Shown here one piece after another: positions 17,454-26,417 of a stretch of DNA of 64,000 bases. The first letter of the stretch is position 1, and each line of letters starts with the position of its first letter. The notes under the pieces are model-generated. The model had not been told where the DNA came from, did not search any database, and saw only the letters and a program-made list of their open reading frames with translations. The stretch lies in NCBI RefSeq assembly GCF_020423045.1, contig NZ_CP081943.1, positions 3,844,001-3,908,000 of the forward strand. Reading direction: 5' to 3'. The translations under genes were made by a program, and so were the position numbers. The DNA comes from Pseudomonas sp. MM213 (GTDB taxonomy: Bacteria; Pseudomonadota; Gammaproteobacteria; Pseudomonadales; Pseudomonadaceae).

Positions 17454-17483
17454 AAAAAAAGGCGCCTTCACAGGCGCCTTTTT
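17454..17483. terminator. Bidirectional terminator between oprG and the epimerase gene
   Basis: A 7-bp GGCGCCT/AGGCGCC stem with loop TCAC, preceded by seven As and followed by five Ts. It can stop transcription of oprG (+) and of the convergent epimerase gene (-). Confidence 0.85.
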
Positions 17484-17499
17484 CTTGCTGGCGAAAAAC

Positions 17500-18429
17500 T
17501 CAGCGCCCCAACAACCGCGCCAGGCCGACACTCATCGGCGTCTGAGCCGGGCAGGAAAACCGCTCCAGCAGTCGCTGATTGTTCGCCCGCGAATGGCGGA
17601 TATCACCCGAACGCGCCGGGCCGTAGCTCACTGGCGGCAGTTCACCGACCGCCACTTTCAACGCTTCCAGCATTTGCTTGAGCGTGGTTGCCTGGTTCCA
17701 GCCGACATTGACCGCGCCGACTTCAACCTGCGGTTTTTCGATGGCTTGTACCAGCACGTCGACCAGATCTTCGACGTAAACAAAATCCCGCGTCTGCTCG
17801 CCATCGCCAAACACGGTGATCGGCAGGCCGCTTTGCGCGCGCTCGCTGAAAATGCTGATCACCCCGGAATACGGTGAGGACGGATCCTGGCGCGGGCCGA
17901 AGATGTTGAAGAAGCGGAAAATCACCGGTTCCAGCGCATGCTCGCGACGGTAGAAATCGAAGTAATGTTCACTGGCCAACTTGTCTGACGCATACGGCGT
18001 CAGCGGTTCCTTGGGCGTGTCTTCGTCGATCGACTGGCCTTCGCCATTGTTGCCGTAGACCGCTGCGCTGGAGGCAAACAGCACACGTTTGACGCCGCTC
18101 TGGCGCATGGCTTCGCAGACATTCAGCGAACCGATGAAATTGCTCTGGTGAGTCTTCACCGGATCATCCACCGAAGCCTGCACCGACGCCACGGCCGCCA
18201 GGTGCGCGACCGCACTGCAACCGGCCATTGCGCGAGCGACCAGGGCGGCATCGGCGACGTCGCCGACTATCAGCTCGACGCGAGGATTATCCAGCGCCAG
18301 GTTGCTGCGTTTGCCGGTGGACAGGTCGTCGAGAATCCGTACCGAATGGCCCTTGGCGAGCAAGGCGTCGGTCAGGTGCGAGCCAATGAAACCCGCGCCG
18401 CCGGTGATTAAAACAGGGCCGTCAGCCAT
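17500..18429 (-). CDS. NAD-dependent sugar-nucleotide epimerase/dehydratase (GalE-like)
   Basis: 309 residues from ATG 18429. The Rossmann motif is ITGGAGFIGSHL at residues 8-19; the catalytic YASDK gives the YxxxK pair, and the preceding SSAAVYGNN has the Ser. The segment FRFFNIFGPRQDP...GVISIF is typical of UDP-sugar 4-epimerases and dehydratases. The product and substrate sugar cannot be deduced. It overlaps the start region of its own upstream neighbour by eight bases and probably forms a two-gene unit. Confidence 0.85.
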   Translation of the reverse strand: MADGPVLITGGAGFIGSHLTDALLAKGHSVRILDDLSTGKRSNLALDNPRVELIVGDVADAALVARAMAGCSAVAHLAAVASVQASVDDPVKTHQSNFIGSLNVCEAMRQSGVKRVLFASSAAVYGNNGEGQSIDEDTPKEPLTPYASDKLASEHYFDFYRREHALEPVIFRFFNIFGPRQDPSSPYSGVISIFSERAQSGLPITVFGDGEQTRDFVYVEDLVDVLVQAIEKPQVEVGAVNVGWNQATTLKQMLEALKVAVGELPPVSYGPARSGDIRHSRANNQRLLERFSCPAQTPMSVGLARLLGR

Positions 18430-19306
18430 GGCGATAGAACCTGTCCAGTAAGCCAGGGAGTGCCGCACGCCAGGCGCGGGGCTTGATCCCGAAGGTGTGA
18501 AGGATTTTCTTGCAGGCCAGCACCGCGTGTTGTGGCTCTTCGGCAGCGTCCGGGCGTGCGGCGTGAGCCTGGGCAGTCGGTGCTTCGATGGCCAGCGGAT
18601 GCAATGCGCGGGCTTCGGTGAGAATCGCCTGCCCCAGCGCCAGCGGCGTGGTCGCCTCGTGCCCGGCGTAGTGGTAGGTGCCCCACAGTGGCGCCGCGCA
18701 ATCGAGTTGCTTGAGCACCGAAATGATCACCCGGGCCGCGTCGTCGACCGGCGTCGGGTTGCCGCGACGGTCATCGGCCATCAACAGTTCTTCCGGCTTT
18801 TCGGCCCGGGACAGGAAACGCCCGAGGGTGCCGTCGGGGCTATCATCGAGCAGCCAGCCGAACCGCAGCAGCACATGCTGCGGGCAGGTCGCGCGCACGC
18901 TTTGCTCGATGCGCCACAAGGCCTGACCACGCAGGCCCAGCGGCACCGGTTCGTCTTTTTCGCTGTAGGCGGTCGCCCGCGAGCCGTCGAACACCCGATA
19001 GCTCGAGGGTTGCAGCAGAACGATGTTGTGATGCTGGCACAGTTCGGCCAGACGCTCGATTGCACGCTCTTGCCCGGCCAGACGCGATTCGCTGACCGTC
19101 TCCGCCTGGAACCAGTCGAAGTAGTAGGCGAGGTTGATCAACGCGTCCGGGCGCGTGTCGTCGAGCAGTTGCGTCAGGCTCGCGGCATCCCAGCCGTCTT
19201 GCGGTGGGCGGGGGGCGAGGAAACCGATGTCTTCCTCCGCACCGAGGCGAATCAGCGCCTGCCCAAGGGCATTTCCGCCGCCCAGTAACATAAGGCGCAT
19301 TCGCAT
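18422..19306 (-). CDS. RmlD-like sugar-nucleotide-binding protein
   Basis: 294 residues. It begins MRMRLMLLGGGNALGQALIRLGA, a Rossmann-type GGGNALG loop. It then follows an extended SDR/RmlD plan: PDALINLAYYFDWFQAE, LLQPSSYRVFDG, VLLRFGWLLDDSPDGTLGRFL and VDDAARVI. The usual YxxxK is not evident, so it may bind rather than reduce a nucleotide sugar, possibly assisting the adjacent epimerase. Either ATG at 19306 or 19300 could start it. Function unproven. Confidence 0.75.
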   Translation of the reverse strand: MRMRLMLLGGGNALGQALIRLGAEEDIGFLAPRPPQDGWDAASLTQLLDDTRPDALINLAYYFDWFQAETVSESRLAGQERAIERLAELCQHHNIVLLQPSSYRVFDGSRATAYSEKDEPVPLGLRGQALWRIEQSVRATCPQHVLLRFGWLLDDSPDGTLGRFLSRAEKPEELLMADDRRGNPTPVDDAARVIISVLKQLDCAAPLWGTYHYAGHEATTPLALGQAILTEARALHPLAIEAPTAQAHAARPDAAEEPQHAVLACKKILHTFGIKPRAWRAALPGLLDRFYRHG

Positions 19307-19346
19307 AGAGTCAGCAGGCCCAGTCTGATTGGATCAATGGCTTTAT

Positions 19347-19370
19347 CGGCACCGCTCGCGGGCGGTGCCG
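19347..19370. other. Perfect 9-bp stem-loop in the divergent gap before lhr
   Basis: CGGCACCGC-TCGCGG-GCGGTGCCG is a perfect inverted repeat with a 6-base loop, not followed by a T-run on either strand. The surrounding 19307-19607 gap holds this, the REPIN at 19462-19542 and presumably both divergent promoters; nothing else is visible. Confidence 0.45.
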
Positions 19371-19461
19371 TCGATAGTTGCCGGAATCGTTGCATTTTGC
19401 GGGTTTAGTGCGCAACCGTCATCCGTAAAGTGTAGATCTCCGGGATTTGTGGTGCTGCTTC

Positions 19462-19542
19462 GGGCCTCTTCGCGGGCAAGCCTCGCTCCTACAAGAGCGT
19501 GCGCGAGTTCTGTAGGAGCGAGGCTTGCCCGCGAAGAGGCCC
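19462..19542. repeat. REPIN, GCGAGGCTTGCCCGCGAAG type, extended arms
   Basis: 32-bp arms (GGGCCTCTTCGCGGGCAAGC... and reverse complement) around a 17-bp loop. The open frame of lhr continues upstream through this repeat, which is why an upstream start for lhr is rejected. Confidence 0.9.
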
Positions 19543-19607
19543 TGAAGGCCAGCAGAGATCCCGAGTGGTACTTGCATCTTCCTCACCCCGCCCGCATAAA
19601 TTACTCC

Positions 19608-22600
19608 ATGAATCTGCCCATCCCCACGGACGCGGCCATGGCAGGCTTCCACCCCGCCGTCAGCGCCTGGTTCAGCAGCACCTTCCCGACGGTCACCGCC
19701 GCCCAGGCCCGGGCGTGGCCGCTGATCCGTCAGCACCGTTCGACCCTGATCGCCGCGCCCACCGGCTCCGGCAAAACCCTCACCGCGTTTCTCGCCGTCA
19801 TCGACGATCTGGTTCACCGAGGCCTGGAAACCGCAGACGGGCTGCCCAACGAAACACTGGTGGTCTACGTCTCGCCGCTCAAGGCCTTGTCCAACGACAT
19901 CCAGATCAACCTGCAAAACCCGCTGGCCGGCATCACTGAACAGTTACGTGCGCTGGGCCTGCCCGAGTTGCAGATCAACACCGCCGTGCGCACCGGCGAC
20001 ACGCCGCAAAAAGAACGCTCGGCGATGCGCAAGACCGCGCCGCACATTCTGGTGACCACCCCGGAATCCCTTTACGTGCTGCTCGGCTCCGACTCCGGCC
20101 GGCAAATGCTCGGCACCACGCGCACGGTGATCGTCGATGAGATCCACGCCATCGCCGCCAGCAAACGCGGCAGCCATCTGGCCCTGAGCCTGGAGCGTTT
20201 GCAGGCGTTATGCGCAGCACCGTTGATGCGCATCGGCCTGTCGGCCACGCAAAAACCCATCGAAGCGGTTTCACGCTTTCTGGTCGGTCGTGATCGCGAG
20301 TGCGAAATCATCGACATCGGCCACGCCCGTCCACGGGATCTAGGCATCGAAGTACCGCCGGTGCCGCTGTCGGCGGTGATGGCCAATGATGTGTGGGAAT
20401 TGGTCTACGACCGCCTCGCCGTCCTCGCCCGCGAACACCGCACCACGCTGATTTTCGTCAACACCCGACGCTTGGCCGAACGCTTGAGCCGGCATTTGAG
20501 CGAACGTCTCGGCAAGCAAGCAGTCGCCGCCCACCACGGCAGCCTGGCCAAGGAGTTTCGCCTCGATGCCGAACAGCGCCTCAAGTGCGGCGACCTGCAA
20601 GTACTGATCGCCACGGCGTCGCTGGAACTGGGGATCGATATTGGCGATGTCGACCTGGTCTGCCAGATTGCCTCGCCGCGCTCGATTGCCGGGTTTCTGC
20701 AACGGGTCGGCCGCTCCGGCCACCAGGTCGGCGGCACGCCCAAGGGCCGATTGTTCGCCACCACCCGCGACGATTTGATCGAATGCACCGCCCTGCTCGA
20801 CTGCGTGCGCCGGGGTGAACTCGATACCTTGCAGATTCCTCAAGCACCGCTGGACGTGTTGGCCCAGCAGATCATCGCCGAGGTCAGTTGCCAGGAATGG
20901 CCGGAGCACGCGCTGCTGGAGATGTTCCGCAATGCTTCGCCCTACGCTGAGCTCGACGAAACACATTATCAGGCGCTGCTGCAGATGCTCGCCGAAGGCT
21001 ACAACGGTCGCCAGGGTATCCGCAGCGCGTACCTGCACCGCGACGCCGTGACGCGTACGTTGCGCGGTCGGCGCGGCAGCAAACTGACCGCCGTGACCAG
21101 CGGCGGCACCATCCCGGACAACGCCGACTACAGCGTGCTGCTGGAACCGCAAGGGCTGAACATCGGCAGCGTCAACGAAGACTTCGCCGTGGAAAGCATC
21201 GCCGGCGATGTCTTTCAGTTGGGCAACACCTCGTACCGAATCCTGCGGGTCGAAACCGGCAAGGTCCGGGTCGAAGATGCGCACGGCCAGTCGCCGACCA
21301 TTCCGTTCTGGCTCGGCGAAGCGCCGGGGCGCAGCGCGGAGTTGTCCTTCGCCGTGGCGCGCCTGCAAGCGCAACTCGACGACCTGCTCGGCGCCACGCC
21401 CGGCAACTTGCAACCGGCCCTCGACTGGCTGACCGAGACCCTCGGCCTGAACCTCGACAGCGCCGGACAACTGGTGGATTACCTCGCCCGCGCGCGCCTG
21501 ACACTGGGCGCCCTGCCCTCGCAGGACACGCTGCTGATGGAGCGCTTTTTCGATGAGTCCGGCGGCACGCAACTGATCATCCACACGCCCTTCGGCAGCC
21601 GCATCAACCGCGCCTGGGGCCTGGCCCTGCGCAAGCGTTTCTGCCGTACCTTCAACTTCGAATTGCAGGCCGCTGCCAGCGAAGATGCGATTGTGCTGTC
21701 GCTGTCCACCAGCCACAGCTTTGAGCTCGATGAGGTCTGGCGCTACCTGCACAGCAACAGCGCCGAACACCTGCTGATTCAAGCGGTGCTCGATGCGCCG
21801 CTGTTCGGCGTGCGCTGGCGCTGGAATGCCGGCGTCGCATTGGCGTTGCCGCGCTACAGCGGCGGGCGCAAAGTCCCCCCGCAGATTCAGCGGATGAAAA
21901 GCGAAGACCTGATCGCCAGCGTGTTTCCCGACCAGATCGCCTGCGTGGAAAACCTCGCCGGCGAACGGGAGATACCCGATCATCCACTGGTGGAACAGAC
22001 CCTCGACGATTGCCTCCACGAAGCCATGGACTGCGAAGGCTGGCTGACGTTGTTGCGGCGCATGGAACGCGGCGACGTTCGCCTGATCAGTCGCGACCTG
22101 CCGGCGCCTTCACCGCTGGCCGCCGAAATTCTCAGCGCCCGGCCTTACACCTTTCTCGACGATGCGCCGCTGGAAGAGCGCCGCACCCAAGCCGTGCTCA
22201 ACCGGCGCTGGACCGATCCGCAGTCCACCGACGACCTCGGCGCGCTGGATGCCGAGGCGATTCAAGCGGTGCGCGATGAGGCCTGGCCAACGCCGACCAA
22301 TGCCGATGAAATGCACGAGACGTTGATGAGCCTCGCGTACATTGCCGATGCCGAGGCGCAGGCGAATGCGCAGTGGATTGATTGGTTGAGTGCCCTTGCC
22401 GAGAGCGGTCGCGCCAGTCGTTTGCAGATCGATGCCGGGCAATCGCTGTGGCTGGCGGTGGAACGGCTGACGTGCCTGCGCGCCATTTATCCACAGGCAA
22501 ATTTGTCGCCACCGCTGGCGGCGCTGCCGGGGTTCGATGACGTCTGGGAAGCAGACGAAGCGGTGCTGGAAGTTATCCGCGCACGACTCAGCGCTTTTGG

Positions 22601-23915
22601 TCCGTTACCGCTGAGCGCGATTGCCGTGCCTCTGGGAATACCTGCGACTCACGTCACCCAGGCACTCGCGCAACTGGAACGCGAAGGGTATGTGCTGCGC
22701 GGCCACTTCACCCCCGGCACTGGTCAGGAAGAATGGTGCGAGCGGCATCTGCTGGCGCGAATTCATCGCTACACGGTCAAGCGTCTGCGGCGAGAAATCG
22801 AGCCGGTGGCGTTGCAGGATTTCATGCGATTCCTGTTCGACTGGCAGCATCTTTCTGCCTCGACTCAAGGCCAGGGCAATGCAGTGCTGCCCGCCATCGT
22901 CGCTCAGTTCGAAGGCTATCCCGCCGCCGCTTCAGCCTGGGACAGCGACATTCTTGCGGCACGGATCAAAGACTATTCGGCGAGTTGGCTGGATGACCTG
23001 TGCCGTAGCGGCAAACTGGTCTGGACCCGCCTGACCGCGCACAACAAAAGCGCCAGCACGGCGCTGCGCAGCACGCCGATTGTGTTGCTGCCGCGCAGCC
23101 AGGTCGGGTTGTGGAGCGGTCTGACTGAACAGACACCGGTCAGCGAACTGTCGCCCAAACCCCAAAAGGTTTACCAAGCTCTCAGCCAACACGGCGCGCT
23201 GTTTTTCGATGAGTTGATTCACGAGGCTCATCTGCTGCGCTCGGAGCTGGAAATCGCCTTGCAGGAACTGGTCGGGGCCGGGCTGGTGAACGCCGACAGT
23301 TTTGCCGGTTTGCGGGCGCTGATCACCCCGGCCAGTAAACGGCAGAATCGCAGCAGCCGACGCGGGCGCGGGGCGTTTATCGGAGGCATGGATGACGCCG
23401 GACGCTGGGCCTTGCTTCGACGCGGGGCGCCAGCGCCGGTGATGGATAACAAACATTCAACGCCGAGCGACACCCTGGAACACATCGCCATGACCTTGCT
23501 GCGCCGCTACGGCGTGGTGTTCTGGCGCCTGCTGGAACGCGAAGCAGACTGGTTGCCGAGCTGGCGCGAATTGCTGCGCACGTTCCATCGGCTGGAGGCT
23601 CGCGGCGAGATTCGCGGCGGGCGGTTTGTCAGTGGTTTGGCCGGTGAACAGTTCGCCTTGCCCGAGGCGATTCCGTTGCTGCGCGAAGTGCGGCGGCGGG
23701 CGCATGACGGGAGCCTGATTGCCGTGTGCGGGGTTGATCCGCTGAACCTCGCCGGTACGCTGCTACCCGGTGCGAAAGTACCGGCGCTGACGAGTAATCG
23801 GTTGGTGTACCGCGATGGTTTGCCGGTGGCTGCCGAGATCGCTGGCCAGCAGGTTTTCTGGGTGGAATCGACGAGTGAAATACGCAACAAGCTGAATCAC
23901 CGCAATTTCCTGTAG
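19608..23915 (+). CDS. lhr: Large ATP-dependent helicase Lhr
   Basis: 1435 residues from ATG 19608; the frame is open from 19329, but the extra part translates REPIN sequence. Superfamily 2 helicase core: Walker A AAPTGSGKT near residue 50, VTTPESLYVLL, DEIH box VDEIHAI, SLELGIDIGDVDLVCQIASPRS and motif VI QRVGRSGH. After the winged-helix/beta-barrel Lhr core comes the long C-terminal part found in full-length Lhr (about 1400-1540 residues). Lhr is a 3'-5' DNA helicase with a proposed repair role; some C-terminal regions have a uracil-glycosylase-like activity. The TAG stop lies inside the following REPIN. Confidence 0.93.
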   Translation: MNLPIPTDAAMAGFHPAVSAWFSSTFPTVTAAQARAWPLIRQHRSTLIAAPTGSGKTLTAFLAVIDDLVHRGLETADGLPNETLVVYVSPLKALSNDIQINLQNPLAGITEQLRALGLPELQINTAVRTGDTPQKERSAMRKTAPHILVTTPESLYVLLGSDSGRQMLGTTRTVIVDEIHAIAASKRGSHLALSLERLQALCAAPLMRIGLSATQKPIEAVSRFLVGRDRECEIIDIGHARPRDLGIEVPPVPLSAVMANDVWELVYDRLAVLAREHRTTLIFVNTRRLAERLSRHLSERLGKQAVAAHHGSLAKEFRLDAEQRLKCGDLQVLIATASLELGIDIGDVDLVCQIASPRSIAGFLQRVGRSGHQVGGTPKGRLFATTRDDLIECTALLDCVRRGELDTLQIPQAPLDVLAQQIIAEVSCQEWPEHALLEMFRNASPYAELDETHYQALLQMLAEGYNGRQGIRSAYLHRDAVTRTLRGRRGSKLTAVTSGGTIPDNADYSVLLEPQGLNIGSVNEDFAVESIAGDVFQLGNTSYRILRVETGKVRVEDAHGQSPTIPFWLGEAPGRSAELSFAVARLQAQLDDLLGATPGNLQPALDWLTETLGLNLDSAGQLVDYLARARLTLGALPSQDTLLMERFFDESGGTQLIIHTPFGSRINRAWGLALRKRFCRTFNFELQAAASEDAIVLSLSTSHSFELDEVWRYLHSNSAEHLLIQAVLDAPLFGVRWRWNAGVALALPRYSGGRKVPPQIQRMKSEDLIASVFPDQIACVENLAGEREIPDHPLVEQTLDDCLHEAMDCEGWLTLLRRMERGDVRLISRDLPAPSPLAAEILSARPYTFLDDAPLEERRTQAVLNRRWTDPQSTDDLGALDAEAIQAVRDEAWPTPTNADEMHETLMSLAYIADAEAQANAQWIDWLSALAESGRASRLQIDAGQSLWLAVERLTCLRAIYPQANLSPPLAALPGFDDVWEADEAVLEVIRARLSAFGPLPLSAIAVPLGIPATHVTQALAQLEREGYVLRGHFTPGTGQEEWCERHLLARIHRYTVKRLRREIEPVALQDFMRFLFDWQHLSASTQGQGNAVLPAIVAQFEGYPAAASAWDSDILAARIKDYSASWLDDLCRSGKLVWTRLTAHNKSASTALRSTPIVLLPRSQVGLWSGLTEQTPVSELSPKPQKVYQALSQHGALFFDELIHEAHLLRSELEIALQELVGAGLVNADSFAGLRALITPASKRQNRSSRRGRGAFIGGMDDAGRWALLRRGAPAPVMDNKHSTPSDTLEHIAMTLLRRYGVVFWRLLEREADWLPSWRELLRTFHRLEARGEIRGGRFVSGLAGEQFALPEAIPLLREVRRRAHDGSLIAVCGVDPLNLAGTLLPGAKVPALTSNRLVYRDGLPVAAEIAGQQVFWVESTSEIRNKLNHRNFL

Positions 23916-24001
23916 GAGCGAGGCTTGCCCGCGAATAACGATGACGCGGCCTCCTTGATACACCGCGGCGCGTCCTTCGCGGGCAAGCCTCGCTCCTACA
24001 G
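23910..24001. repeat. REPIN overlapping the lhr stop codon
   Basis: CTGTAGGAGCGAGGCTTGCC and its reverse complement, with a 40-bp loop. The first arm begins within the last codons of lhr and its conserved CTGTAG supplies the TAG stop. Confidence 0.9.
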
Positions 24002-24129
24002 GGATCTGGTGTACCCGTCAAAGTGATATTTGCGTTCAGGACAAATATCAAATGCCAATACCTCTATTTTTCCGCACAACCCAATCCCCGACACTGCGCT
24101 CCATCAATCAACCCACCGGAGTTGCAGCC

Positions 24130-25332
24130 ATGCCCATTGCCTTGCTCGCGCTGACCCTCAGCGCCTTCGCCATCGGGACGACCGAGTTCGTCATCGTTGG
24201 CCTGTTACCCACTATCGGCGCCGACCTCGGCGTCAGCCTGCCGTCCGCCGGCCTGCTGGTCAGCCTCTATGCCCTGGGCGTTGCCATCGGTGCCCCGGTG
24301 CTGACCGCCCTCACCGGCAAAGTCCCGCGCAAAATGCTGCTGTTGTCGCTGATGGTGCTGTTCACCCTTGGCAACCTGCTGGCGTGGAAAGCACCGAGCT
24401 ACGAATCGCTGATCATTGCGCGAATCGTCACCGGCCTGGCCCACGGGGTGTTTTTCTCGATTGGCTCGACCATCGCCACCAGCCTCGTGCCGAAGGAAAA
24501 AGCCGCCAGCGCGATTGCGATCATGTTCACCGGCCTGACGGTGGCGCTGGTCACCGGCGTACCGTTGGGGACGTTCATCGGTCAGCATTTCGGCTGGCGT
24601 GAAACCTTCCTCGCTGTCTCTGCTTTGGGTGTGATTGCGTTCATCGGCAGCCTGCTCTATGTGCCGAAAAACATCACCCACAGCAAACCGGCTTCGCTGC
24701 TGGAGCAGTTGCAGGTCCTCAAACAACCGCGCTTGCTGTTGGTGTATGCCATGACGGCGGTCGGTTACGGCGGTTCGTTCATCGCCTTCACGTTCCTTGC
24801 GCCGATTCTTCAAGACATCTCTGGTTTCAGCGCCGGCACCGTCAGCCTGGTGTTGCTGGTGTACGGCATCTCGGTGGCCGTCGGTAACATCTGGGGCGGC
24901 AAACTGGCCGACAAACGCGGCCCGATCAAAGCCCTGAAAATCATCTTCGCCCTGCTCGCCGCCGTGTTGTTCGTGCTGACCTTCACCGCCGGCAACCCGT
25001 GGCTCGCGCTGGCCACCGTGCTGGTCTGGGGCGCGGTCGCTTTCGGCAACGTGCCGGGCTTGCAGGTGTATGTGGTGCGTCAGGCCGAACATCACACGCC
25101 GAATGCGGTGGACGTGGCTTCCGGCCTGAACATCGCGGCGTTCAACCTCGGCATTGCCGGTGGCGCGTGGGGCGGTGGTTTGATCGTCGCCCACATGGGC
25201 CTGATCCATACCGCGTGGATCGGTGGTCTGGTGGTGTTGGTGGCGCTGGCGCTGACTGCATGGAGCGGTCGCCTCGATCGCCTCGGCCCGGTCTATGCCG
25301 CGGGCTCAACCCGCATAGTCGCCGGCCACTGA
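24130..25332 (+). CDS. Major facilitator superfamily exporter (AraJ/NepI/DHA1-like)
   Basis: 400 residues from ATG 24130 (GGAG about 10 bases upstream). Twelve hydrophobic helices are visible. The first contains FAIGTTEFVIVGLLP, the hallmark of the AraJ/YdhP/NepI DHA1 efflux group, and motif A-like ALTGKVPRKML follows helix 2. It has the antiporter-type motif C region GVPLGTFIGQHFGWRETF. It probably exports small molecules (sugars, nucleosides or drugs) with proton exchange; the substrate is unknown. Single gene with REPINs on both sides. Confidence 0.85.
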   Translation: MPIALLALTLSAFAIGTTEFVIVGLLPTIGADLGVSLPSAGLLVSLYALGVAIGAPVLTALTGKVPRKMLLLSLMVLFTLGNLLAWKAPSYESLIIARIVTGLAHGVFFSIGSTIATSLVPKEKAASAIAIMFTGLTVALVTGVPLGTFIGQHFGWRETFLAVSALGVIAFIGSLLYVPKNITHSKPASLLEQLQVLKQPRLLLVYAMTAVGYGGSFIAFTFLAPILQDISGFSAGTVSLVLLVYGISVAVGNIWGGKLADKRGPIKALKIIFALLAAVLFVLTFTAGNPWLALATVLVWGAVAFGNVPGLQVYVVRQAEHHTPNAVDVASGLNIAAFNLGIAGGAWGGGLIVAHMGLIHTAWIGGLVVLVALALTAWSGRLDRLGPVYAAGSTRIVAGH

Positions 25333-25339
25333 TTACCCT

Positions 25340-25429
25340 TGTAGGAGCCGGCTTGCTGGCGATCGCGGTGGCACATTCAACATGGATGTGACTGACACAC
25401 CGCTATCGCCAGCAAGCCGGCTCCTACAG
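25340..25429. repeat. REPIN, GCCGGCTTGCTGGCGAT type
   Basis: TGTAGGAGCCGGCTTGCTGG with its reverse complement, total about 90 bp, between the MFS gene and the ybhP operon. Confidence 0.9.
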
Positions 25430-25542
25430 GTCCGTGTGTCCATTCAAGGTTTGTACCGTCCGTAGTCCCGTCGAAACTTTCTCGCTTGCCCCGCAGTCAT
25501 CAAAAGACAGGGGCAACCGGGGACCCTCGGACGGGAGGCGAC

Positions 25543-25623
25543 ATGGCGGCGATTCACAGCGGTATTTCAGCTTGGCGCTTCTTCGCCTCCGGCGAGCCTG
25601 CAGCACAAGGCGTGTCGCCATGA
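25543..25623 (+). CDS. 26-codon leader ORF overlapping ybhP (putative small protein or coupling peptide)
   Basis: ATG at 25543 is preceded five bases upstream by GGGAGG, one of the best ribosome binding sites in the window. The frame encodes [17 protein letters not shown]... and stops at TGA 25621-25623. Its last four bases (ATGA) contain the ybhP start, whereas ybhP itself has no good Shine-Dalgarno. This suggests translational coupling. Whether the peptide has its own role is unknown. Confidence 0.5.
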   Translation: MAAIHSGISAWRFFASGEPAAQGVSP

Positions 25624-26417
25624 ACCGCGCCGAGCAGTTCAACCCCGACGATGACTCGTCAGGAACCGTGAACGCCGTACGCCGCTTCACCGTGCTGACG
25701 GTCAACACGCACAAGGGTTTCACCGCGCTCAACCGGCGTTTCATCCTGCCGGAATTGCGCGAAGCCGTGCGCAGCGTGTCCGCCGACGTGGTGTTTTTGC
25801 AGGAAGTCCACGGCACCCACGAGCACCATCCCCAGCGTTACAGCAACTGGCCGACGATGCCGCAGTACGAATTCCTCGCCGACACGCTGTGGCCGCAATT
25901 CGCCTACGGACGCAACGCGGTGTACCCGGCAGGCGATCACGGCAATGCACTGTTGTCGAAATTCCAGATCATTCGCCACGACAACCTCGACGTGTCCATC
26001 AGCGGACACGAAAACCGCGGCATCCTGCATTGCGTATTGCGCTTGCCCGTCGATGGCCCGGAGGTGCACGCGATTTGCATCCATCTGGGGCTGCGTGAAA
26101 CCCATCGCAATGAACAGCTGAAGCTGCTGACCCAACGCCTCGCAGAATTGCCGAGCGACGCGCCGGTGATTGTCGCCGGTGACTTCAACGACTGGCGTCA
26201 GCGCGCCGACGCAATGCTCAAGCCCTGTGGTTTGCGCGAGGTGTTTGCCGAACTCCACGGCAAACCGGCGCGCAGTTTTCCGGCGCGCTTGCCGGCCTTG
26301 CGCCTGGACCGCATCTACGTGCGCAACCTCAAGGCCAGCCATCCGCAAGTCCTGGCGGCGCGGCCCTGGTCCCACCTTTCCGACCACGCACCACTATCGG
26401 TGGAGATCGAGCTATGA
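25620..26417 (+). CDS. ybhP: Endonuclease/exonuclease/phosphatase family protein YbhP-like
   Basis: 265 residues from ATG 25620. The fold motifs are visible: [52 protein letters not shown] and the C-terminal [13 protein letters not shown] with catalytic His. Such Mg-dependent enzymes cleave phosphodiesters of nucleic acids or phospholipids. The order ybhP-clsB-ybhN is the same as in E. coli, so a role in phospholipid handling is plausible. The stop overlaps the clsB ATG. Confidence 0.85.
   Translation: MNRAEQFNPDDDSSGTVNAVRRFTVLTVNTHKGFTALNRRFILPELREAVRSVSADVVFLQEVHGTHEHHPQRYSNWPTMPQYEFLADTLWPQFAYGRNAVYPAGDHGNALLSKFQIIRHDNLDVSISGHENRGILHCVLRLPVDGPEVHAICIHLGLRETHRNEQLKLLTQRLAELPSDAPVIVAGDFNDWRQRADAMLKPCGLREVFAELHGKPARSFPARLPALRLDRIYVRNLKASHPQVLAARPWSHLSDHAPLSVEIEL

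Noticed and set aside
19329..19607. Longer N-terminus of Lhr
   Set aside because: The extra 93 codons translate REPIN sequence; the family fold begins after ATG 19608.
25465..25510. AlgU/RpoE-type promoter (GAAACTT...GTCATC) before the ybhP operon
   Set aside because: The -35 half is fair, but the -10 half matches only at GTC; too weak to annotate.
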